A stretch of DNA of 7,941 nt from an uncultured Bacilli bacterium (lineage in GTDB: Bacteria > Bacillota_I > Bacilli_A > RF39 > UBA660): positions 1 through 7,941 of the forward strand of contig CALVIA010000047.1 of assembly GCA_944329255.1 (NCBI GenBank), given 5' to 3'. The notes under the pieces are model-generated. The model was not told the DNA's origin. It saw only the letters and a program-made list of their open reading frames with translations, and did no database searches. The position numbers and the translations under genes were made by a program. How positions within the stretch are numbered: position 1 is the stretch's first letter; each line of letters opens with the position of its first letter. Below, in pieces: positions 1 to 5,272 of the stretch.

Positions 1-1083
1 AAAATAATAAATAATGAAGAAAATAATAATTTTATATTATTTAAAGATAATTTAGATAAAGCTAAAGAAAAAATTAAAGAAAATGATGGAATAATTTTAG
101 TAATTGAAAATGATACAAATAATTTTATTAATGCTTCAATTATTACAAATGATGATATAGATCCAATAACTTTTCAAATACTAAATACATCTTTAAACAG
201 CATAAAAACAGATTTAGCATTAAATTACTATGAAATAGATAAAAATATGTTAAATGCTATTGAAAGTCCTATAAAAATAGAAAAAATAAGTTTAAATAAC
301 GATAAAAATAATGATGAAATGAAAGATTTAATTATGGGAATTATTTTTCCAGTTATGATTTTACCATTTTTTATGTTAACGATTTTTTTAGTACAAATGA
401 TTGGAGCAGAAATTAATGAAGAGAAAACAACAAGAGGAATGGAAATAATAATTTCAAATGTATCACCAAGAATTCACTTTTTTTCAAAAATAATAGCAAG
501 TAACCTTTTTGTTTTTATTCAAGGTGGTCTTTTAGTCTTAGACGTTGTCATTGCTTTAATTATTAAAAAATATATTGGAAATAATAGTTTATCTTATTTA
601 TTTGGAGGTTTAAGCATAACAGAAATAATTAAGAATTTAAATGAAATAGGAATTTTAGATAAATTAATATATATTATCCCTTTAACTTTAATTTTAATGA
701 TTTTAACATTTATAGCATATTCCCTATTAGCAGGAATTTTAGCATCAATGACTACAAATATGGAAGATTACCAACAATTACAAACTCCAATAATAATAAT
801 ATCATTAGCGGGATATTATTTATCAATAATGGCTGCAATGTTTGAAGGATCATTATTTATTAAAATATTAGCATATTTACCATTTATATCTTCATTATTA
901 GCACCATCTTTATTAATTTTAGGTCAAATACAATTAATAGATTTTACGATATCAGTAATAATTTTAATTTTAACAATTTATGTTTTATATAAATATGGTT
1001 TAAAAATTTACAAAGTGGGTATTCTAAATTATTCATCAACTGGTTTATGGAAAAAAATGTTTAAAGCTATAAAAGAAAAATAA
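1..1083 (+). CDS. ABC-2 type (NatB/YhaP-like) exporter permease, 5'-truncated by window edge
   Basis: Membrane subunit of an ABC exporter. The frame is open from base 1, so the first ATG at 247 is internal and the N-terminus lies outside the window; 360 residues are visible. Visible residues 1 to about 108 are hydrophilic and fit the extracytoplasmic domain between TM1 and TM2 of this family. Six hydrophobic segments follow at about 110-134, 168-188, 223-247, 263-280, 285-307 and 313-331. After the first of these, residues 141-150 read EKTTRGMEII, followed by a serine/proline stretch and a lysine at the next membrane entry. This is the hallmark cytoplasmic loop of NatB/YhaP-type ABC-2 permeases. 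The C-terminus is a short basic cytoplasmic tail. The partner ATPase is not visible and probably lies upstream. Family members export Na+, drugs or unknown substrates; the substrate cannot be read here. The family call is strong. Confidence 0.88.
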   Translation, partial: KIINNEENNNFILFKDNLDKAKEKIKENDGIILVIENDTNNFINASIITNDDIDPITFQILNTSLNSIKTDLALNYYEIDKNMLNAIESPIKIEKISLNNDKNNDEMKDLIMGIIFPVMILPFFMLTIFLVQMIGAEINEEKTTRGMEIIISNVSPRIHFFSKIIASNLFVFIQGGLLVLDVVIALIIKKYIGNNSLSYLFGGLSITEIIKNLNEIGILDKLIYIIPLTLILMILTFIAYSLLAGILASMTTNMEDYQQLQTPIIIISLAGYYLSIMAAMFEGSLFIKILAYLPFISSLLAPSLLILGQIQLIDFTISVIILILTIYVLYKYGLKIYKVGILNYSSTGLWKKMFKAIKEK

Positions 1084-1110
1084 AAGAGATGTAAATCTCT
1101 TTTATTTTTA
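1082..1110. terminator. bidirectional intrinsic terminator between convergent genes
   Basis: A perfect 9-bp inverted repeat, AAAAGAGAT (1082-1090) and ATCTCTTTT (1095-1103), encloses a GTAA loop. On the + strand it is followed by ATTTTTA. On the minus strand the hairpin is followed by a T-rich run (TTTTATTTTTCTTTTA). It begins inside the permease stop codon and ends at the deacetylase stop codon, so it can serve both convergent transcripts. The stem has only three G:C pairs, which is as strong as one expects at this base composition. Confidence 0.82.
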
Positions 1111-2514
1111 ATTTAATGAAAAATAAGTATTTTTGTTATTTAATTCTATATTCTTTAATGATGCCATTTCGCTTATTGTAACAAAAGCATACCCTTCTTT
1201 TTGTAATTTTTCCATTGCCATTAAAGCACCTTCTACAGAAGATTGATATAAATCATGTAAAAGTATTATAGAACCATCTCTAGCGGATTTTAATATTTCT
1301 TCGCATACTTTATTTTTATCTCTATATTTCCAATCTAATGTATCAACATTCCATAAAATAGTACTTAAATTACTCAAAGATTTTATTTCTATACTTGTAT
1401 TTCCATAAGGTGGTCTTATTAACTTAGGATATTCTCCAATTACTTCCTTGATTTTTTCATTAGTATAATTAATTTCTCTTAAAACGCTATCACGATTAAT
1501 TAAAAGTAAATTTTTATGACTATATGTATGACTTCCAATTTGATTTCCTTGTAAAAAAGCCCTTTTTAATATGTCACTATGACTATCAATTCTACTACCT
1601 AATACAAAAAATGTTACTCTTGCATCATATTTATCCAAATTATCCAATAAAATTTTTGTAGTAAGAGTATTAGGACCATCATCAAAAGTAAATGCAACTA
1701 ATTTTTTATTTTTAAATTTACTAATATCTCTTATTTCTGGAATTAAATTTTCATCCTTTGATATTTCTGTATCACCTCTAAATTCCTCTTTTAATAAATC
1801 ATTTAATTTATCATATGGAATAGTTATTTTTACTTCACCATATGACCATGGTGCAATTTGATAAGGTAAAAACATTATTTCCAAACCATCTTTTTTAAAC
1901 ACAAAATGCTCATAATTAGAATTATTTGGAATAATACCATCTCTAACCCATACTTCATTAAAATTCATAGAATTATTAGTTTCTTTTAATTTCATAATAT
2001 AATGATATGATAAATCATCTAATTTATTAAATGATTCTTCATCAATAAAAAAATCAGATATATTCATAAATTCATTCGTTTTTTTATTATAATGTAAAGA
2101 AAAATCATCTCTATTATAATGTGCTCCACCAGTATAAGAAAGTGTATTAATATTTATATTTAAAATACTATTATATTCATTACTAATTACACTTAAAATA
2201 AAATCATATTTTGAATTAATATTTTTATAAGATGCCATAACAACATCTTTAAATTCATCATGCTTCATATTAACATATTCTTTTATTTTTTTATCTATCT
2301 TGTTAATATGAAAAATTGGATAATCAATTTTTAAAGTATATTTTTCTTCATTTTCTAATATGTGTACTTCATTTGAAAAAAGGTATGTTACTTTTTTTGT
2401 AACACCTATTATTGAGAATATTAAAATTACTAAAATTAAAATTGCAATAAAAACTCTTTTTTTATTAATTCTTTTTTTATGTACAGAACTATTATTTTTA
2501 CAACCTACTACCAT
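1108..2514 (-). CDS. PdaC-like membrane-anchored polysaccharide (peptidoglycan) deacetylase
   Basis: Probable extracellular cell-wall deacetylase of 468 residues, very close to the size of B. subtilis PdaC, which deacetylates MurNAc in peptidoglycan and raises lysozyme resistance. Domains in order: a basic N-terminus; one hydrophobic anchor at about 21-38; a DUF4163/DUF3298-like region at about 52-240 with the TGGAH motif at 128-132; and a NodB deacetylase domain at about 270-455. All five NodB motifs are present: TFDDGP (276-281, catalytic Asp278 and metal-binding Asp279), HTYSH (329-333), RPPY (367-370), the DTLDW motif (391-395) and LLHD (418-421). An active metal-dependent enzyme is therefore expected. 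The ATG start has GAGGT 6 nt upstream, and no other Met occurs before residue 83. VVGC at residues 2-5 resembles a lipobox but has no preceding hydrophobic region. The gene has its own promoter and ends at the shared terminator. The exact substrate is inferred from domain architecture. Confidence 0.9.
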   Translation of the reverse strand: MVVGCKNNSSVHKKRINKKRVFIAILILVILIFSIIGVTKKVTYLFSNEVHILENEEKYTLKIDYPIFHINKIDKKIKEYVNMKHDEFKDVVMASYKNINSKYDFILSVISNEYNSILNININTLSYTGGAHYNRDDFSLHYNKKTNEFMNISDFFIDEESFNKLDDLSYHYIMKLKETNNSMNFNEVWVRDGIIPNNSNYEHFVFKKDGLEIMFLPYQIAPWSYGEVKITIPYDKLNDLLKEEFRGDTEISKDENLIPEIRDISKFKNKKLVAFTFDDGPNTLTTKILLDNLDKYDARVTFFVLGSRIDSHSDILKRAFLQGNQIGSHTYSHKNLLLINRDSVLREINYTNEKIKEVIGEYPKLIRPPYGNTSIEIKSLSNLSTILWNVDTLDWKYRDKNKVCEEILKSARDGSIILLHDLYQSSVEGALMAMEKLQKEGYAFVTISEMASLKNIELNNKNTYFSLN

Positions 2515-2547
2515 AATACTACCTCACTACCTAAATAGTATACCATT
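2515..2547 (-). promoter_or_regulatory. extended -10 promoter and RBS of the deacetylase gene
   Basis: Minus strand: TGGTATACT (2545-2537) is an extended -10 (TGn plus TATACT), exactly 22 nt before the ATG. GTGAGGT (2527-2521) supplies the Shine-Dalgarno, so the leader is only about 15 nt. No -35 sits at normal spacing. A perfect TTGACA at 2597-2592 lies about 49 nt upstream of this -10 and would need a different, weak -10. The -10 is inside a quasi-palindrome, AATGGTATACTATT (2547-2534), with 12 of 14 positions symmetric. Confidence 0.55.
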
Positions 2548-2605
2548 ATTAATATTTAAATATTTAATGACTAATATGATTTTACATAATATGTCAAAAA
2601 TAATA

Positions 2606-3136
2606 CTAATTATACAATTTATAAATGCCATCATATATTATTCTAGTATTTTTTATATTTTCAAAATCTTTTGGAAAAACAAAATAAGAACTTTTATTAA
2701 AATTATAAATATTTGATTTAAATAACATATCAGCAACAAAATAACTACATACATATTTATATTTAAATGTAATGGGAATTTTAAAAAATCTTAATACAAT
2801 TCCTATATAATCATATTTATATTTATAACTATTTTTATCCATATTTAATATAATATTTTTTAATCTATAATATTGTTTTTTTGTTATATTTAATTCATAT
2901 ATTTTACACAAAGTATTTTTATAATAATTAAAAAATTCTCCATTTTTATTTTCTTTTACAAATCCACCATTTAAAATAGAATTATATTTCGTTCTTCCAA
3001 AACTATAAATTACATTACAATTTTTATCAAAAGAAATTGCAATATGTGAATACTTATAATGGGTAAAAAATTTTATTAATTTAGAAGGAATAGTTTGCGA
3101 ATACATTTGAAGTATATATACTTTATGTTTTCTCAT
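2606..3136 (-). CDS. permuted papain-like / NlpC-P60-type cysteine hydrolase (YiiX-like), 176 aa
   Basis: Small protein that fits the permuted papain-fold group (YiiX/YaeF-like, NlpC/P60 and LRAT relatives). SHIAIS places the putative catalytic His at residue 31. It is followed by an IYSFGR strand and a GGFVKE segment, and VCSYFVADML places the putative nucleophile Cys at residue 130. His before Cys is the order expected for a circularly permuted papain fold. A proline-containing VFPKDF motif near 153-158 is where related proteins have a P-x-DF element. No convincing signal peptide or membrane segment is seen, so it appears cytosolic. The frame is open to an ATG at 3226, but that extension would overlap 86 nt of the conserved C-terminus of the preceding regulator. 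The ATG at 3136, 4 nt after that gene's TAA, is preferred. There is no clear Shine-Dalgarno, so coupled translation is likely. Substrate unknown; peptide, amide or lipid-ester bonds are all possible. Confidence 0.6.
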   Translation of the reverse strand: MRKHKVYILQMYSQTIPSKLIKFFTHYKYSHIAISFDKNCNVIYSFGRTKYNSILNGGFVKENKNGEFFNYYKNTLCKIYELNITKKQYYRLKNIILNMDKNSYKYKYDYIGIVLRFFKIPITFKYKYVCSYFVADMLFKSNIYNFNKSSYFVFPKDFENIKNTRIIYDGIYKLYN

Positions 3137-3140
3137 ACTA

Positions 3141-3956
3141 TTATATATTTTTATACCTATACATATAACTAGGTCTATGCCCTCCACCAGTCTTAATAAT
3201 TTCAGTTTTTTCAACTTTGTTTGCAATTATTCTTCTAAATGCAGGATCTAACAATTTTTTCCCAAGTATTATTTCATAAACTTGTTGTAATTCCCCCAAA
3301 GTAAAATATTCTGGCATCATATTAAAAACTATATCTGTATACTCTAATTTATTTTTTAATCTTTCAATTCCAGATAAAATAACTAAACAATGATCAAATG
3401 CAATTTTATTATTCTCAATTATTTCAAATTTATACCTATCTGTAGTTTTTTCTTTTAAAATTTTTTTTATTTTAAAAGAAAAACAATCAATATCATTTTC
3501 TAAAGTAATAGTTACAATATTATTATCTTCACTTTTTTTTATATTAAACCATGAAGCATCATTATTTATTGTATCATTTAACCTATTTTTATCTATTAAA
3601 GCCATATATGATGTAGATACTATTCGCATTCTAGGGTCTCTATTTATATCTCCAAAAGTATATAATTGTTCCAAATAAATATCTTTAATATTTGTTTCAT
3701 CCTTTAAAATTCTTTTAGGAGCATCCTCCAAATTTTCATCTATTCTAACAAATCCCCCCGGTAAACACCACTTATCCTTAAAAGGATAAGTATTTCTTTT
3801 TACCAATAAAACACTAAATAATTTTTCATTTAATTTTCTATAATTAGTAGTTTTATTATCAGAAATACTAAAAATTAAAATATCAGTTGTCAAAGACAAT
3901 TTTTCATATTCATCTTTATTATAATTTCTTAAAAAATCTTCTTCACTTTTATACAT
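3141..3956 (-). CDS. nrtR: NrtR-type transcriptional regulator of NAD metabolism (Nudix domain plus winged helix)
   Basis: 271-residue protein. The N-terminal Nudix-like domain (about 20-165) has the expected start (LTTDILIFSI), LPGGF at 65-69 and RIVSTSYMALI at 111-121. The C-terminal winged-helix domain (about 205-268) carries FTLGELQQVYEIILGKKL, then DPAFRRIIANKV, and ends in a GGHRPSYMYRY wing; this arrangement is characteristic of NrtR. NrtR proteins bind ADP-ribose or related NAD metabolites and control NAD biosynthesis or salvage genes. The Nudix box is degenerate: the G68-x5-E74-x7-R82 spacing is kept, but REUxEE reads RILKDE. This fits a sensor rather than a robust hydrolase. It sits just downstream of nadK in a run with pncC and nadD, which supports the role. 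The start is ATG with a strong GAGGTGA. Residual ADP-ribose or sugar-nucleotide hydrolase activity is the alternative. Confidence 0.82.
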   Translation of the reverse strand: MYKSEEDFLRNYNKDEYEKLSLTTDILIFSISDNKTTNYRKLNEKLFSVLLVKRNTYPFKDKWCLPGGFVRIDENLEDAPKRILKDETNIKDIYLEQLYTFGDINRDPRMRIVSTSYMALIDKNRLNDTINNDASWFNIKKSEDNNIVTITLENDIDCFSFKIKKILKEKTTDRYKFEIIENNKIAFDHCLVILSGIERLKNKLEYTDIVFNMMPEYFTLGELQQVYEIILGKKLLDPAFRRIIANKVEKTEIIKTGGGHRPSYMYRYKNI

Positions 3957-3987
3957 AATTCACCTCACTATTAATATAATAATAGCA
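3957..3987 (-). promoter_or_regulatory. promoter, candidate autoregulatory operator and RBS of the nrtR-like gene
   Basis: Minus strand: TGCTATTAT (3987-3979) is an extended -10 promoter. It is overlapped by an 18-bp near-palindrome, CTATTATTATATTAATAG (3985-3968), with perfect 6-bp arms CTATTA/TAATAG and 16 of 18 positions symmetric. A strong Shine-Dalgarno, GAGGTGA (3966-3960), follows directly. An operator covering the -10 and start site is a normal place for repression, and NrtR regulators often control their own neighbourhood. Palindromes are easy to find in such AT-rich DNA, so binding by the adjacent protein is an inference. Confidence 0.5.
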
Positions 3988-4004
3988 CATTTTCATAAAA
4001 AAAA

Positions 4005-4793
4005 CTATTTAAGAAATTTTTCATTAATTTTTTTTGTATAATCGTATTCAATCATTCTTATTAATTTTATTTTCTTATTAATATATGTATTTAATTTAAC
4101 AATTTTATTAAATTTATAATTTTGTCCATCTATACTTAATATTATTTTATTATCAGTATTTATTTCAATTAATCTATTTTCTGGAATAATAATTGAATTA
4201 TTTAAAGTACAATATTTTTTATTATTTAAAGGAGCAATTGGTGTTATCTGTAATGTATGAAGATCATTATAAACAATACTACCACCAAAACTTAAATTAT
4301 ATGCAGTGGATCCAAAAGAAGTTGAAATTAATACTCCATCTCCTGTATATTTTTCTAATAAATTATTATCAATTTTTATATCCATTTTTATAGTATTTAA
4401 ATCAATATCTCTTATTACTATTTCATTTAAAGAATAAAAACTTTTTTTAGATTTATTAAAATATAAATCAGTCTGCTGAACACCTATGTTTTCCATCTTA
4501 TAATTATTATTCTTAAGCCTATATACAAACATATCAATATCACTAGGATATATCTCTCCGGCAAAACAAAGAGTTCCTGTATTTACTCCTATATAAAATA
4601 TCTCATCACTGAAATTACATTCCTTAACCATCTTTAAAAAGGTTCCATCTCCACCAATAGCAATAGCAAGCTGAAAATCATTGTCTGAAATAATATAACC
4701 ATTTTCTTTAAGTTTTTTATTTAATTCTTCTAATATTATATTAGAGTATTCAGTATCACTAGCAAATAATTTAATTTTAATAATATTATTCAT
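4005..4793 (-). CDS. nadK: NAD kinase
   Basis: Cytosolic ATP (or polyphosphate)-NAD 2'-phosphotransferase that makes NADP+; 262 residues, typical for the compact Firmicutes enzyme. Numbered from the chosen start, it shows IGGDGT at 46-51 (catalytic Asp49), GVNTGTLCFAGEI at about 69-81 (the GxNxGxLGF region with Leu-Cys-Phe-Ala), the NE pair at 123-124 that binds NAD, and TGDGVLISTSFGSTAYNLSF at about 150-169, which is the second signature with Ser-Phe in place of the usual Pro-Thr before GSTAY. QITPIAP follows. The frame can begin at a TTG at 4802 that overlaps pncC by 8 nt. The ATG at 4793, one base after the pncC stop (TAA-A-ATG), is preferred. No Shine-Dalgarno lies at normal distance, so translation probably depends on reinitiation from pncC. 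An unpaired T8 run follows the stop. Confidence 0.93.
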   Translation of the reverse strand: MNNIIKIKLFASDTEYSNIILEELNKKLKENGYIISDNDFQLAIAIGGDGTFLKMVKECNFSDEIFYIGVNTGTLCFAGEIYPSDIDMFVYRLKNNNYKMENIGVQQTDLYFNKSKKSFYSLNEIVIRDIDLNTIKMDIKIDNNLLEKYTGDGVLISTSFGSTAYNLSFGGSIVYNDLHTLQITPIAPLNNKKYCTLNNSIIIPENRLIEINTDNKIILSIDGQNYKFNKIVKLNTYINKKIKLIRMIEYDYTKKINEKFLK

Positions 4794-4794
4794 T

Positions 4795-5271
4795 TTATTC
4801 AATAACCATTAAAAGAATATTTCCTACAAATAAAATTACTTCATTTTTATTTTGTATTCTATTTTTTTTTGATACTTTAATACTATAAGTAGTATACTTA
4901 TTATTATCTTTATCATAAACACTTATAAATACTAAATTATTACTACCATATAAATTATGAGAATCTTCTCTATTTAATTTGCCAGTAATACCTACTCCAT
5001 AATTAGAATTTGTAAAATCACTTATTTTTTTACTCATTTCTTTAGCTGTTTCAATACTATAAACAGAGTAATTATCAATTATATTACCATCTACTCCCAT
5101 TTTTATTTTATATTCATTAGAATAAGTAATTGCACTATACTTTAAAACTTCACTAGCTCCTTCTATATTAGTAATAGCATTTACTAAAGCACCACCAGTA
5201 CAAGATTCCATTGTTGATATTGTTTTATTCTTAAGTATTAATCTTTTAACTATTTCTTTATAATTTTCCAT
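4795..5271 (-). CDS. pncC: CinA C-terminal / PncC-family amidase (putative nicotinamide-nucleotide amidase)
   Basis: Stand-alone CinA C-terminal domain of 158 residues, the usual size. PncC hydrolyses nicotinamide mononucleotide to nicotinate mononucleotide plus ammonia, feeding NMN back into the NadD pathway. TMESCTGG at 20-27 contains the catalytic Ser23, and SAITYSNEYKIKMGV at about 46-60 supplies the conserved Lys region. The Y-S-ETA stretch at 71-76 and GITG at 94-97 also match. After that TG the usual AGP-G loop is replaced by KLNREDSHNLYGSNN, so activity or substrate may differ; the symbol is by family and context. An upstream TTG (5289) lies inside the methyltransferase gene. The ATG at 5271 has AAAAGGA (5286-5280) 8 nt upstream and starts one base after the previous stop (TAA-A-ATG), so it is chosen. 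It is the middle gene of a coupled trio with nadK. Confidence 0.78.
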   Translation of the reverse strand: MENYKEIVKRLILKNKTISTMESCTGGALVNAITNIEGASEVLKYSAITYSNEYKIKMGVDGNIIDNYSVYSIETAKEMSKKISDFTNSNYGVGITGKLNREDSHNLYGSNNLVFISVYDKDNNKYTTYSIKVSKKNRIQNKNEVILFVGNILLMVIE

Positions 5272-5272
5272 T

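Noticed and set aside
2497..2514. Lipobox-like VVGC at residues 2-5 of the deacetylase (possible lipoprotein)
   Set aside because: A lipobox needs a basic n-region and hydrophobic h-region before the Cys. Here the Cys is residue 5 and the hydrophobic anchor comes after it (21-38), so a transmembrane anchor fits better.
2592..2597. Perfect TTGACA -35 hexamer on the minus strand upstream of the deacetylase
   Set aside because: No good -10 lies 15-19 nt downstream (best are TATTAG or TTAGTC), and the convincing extended -10 is about 49 nt away. It may be chance or a minor second promoter.
2360..2716. 118-residue open frame on the + strand, hydrophobic
   Set aside because: It lies antisense across the N-terminus of the deacetylase, its promoter and the 3' end of the papain-like gene. 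The hydrophobic look comes from AT-rich codons, and no family motif is seen.
3137..3226. N-terminal 30-residue extension of the papain-like hydrolase
   Set aside because: It would overlap, out of frame, the conserved winged-helix C-terminus of the regulator. The ATG at 3136 directly after the regulator stop is simpler, although that start also lacks a good Shine-Dalgarno.
3997..4004. T8 run on the minus strand right after nadK, possible terminator
   Set aside because: There is no stem with G:C pairs before it, only A:T complementarity common to the whole region. Readthrough from nadK into the nrtR-like gene cannot be excluded.
4193..4393. 66-residue open frame on the + strand
   Set aside because: It is antisense to the conserved GSTAY region of nadK, has no recognisable motif, and has the composition expected from a complementary strand.
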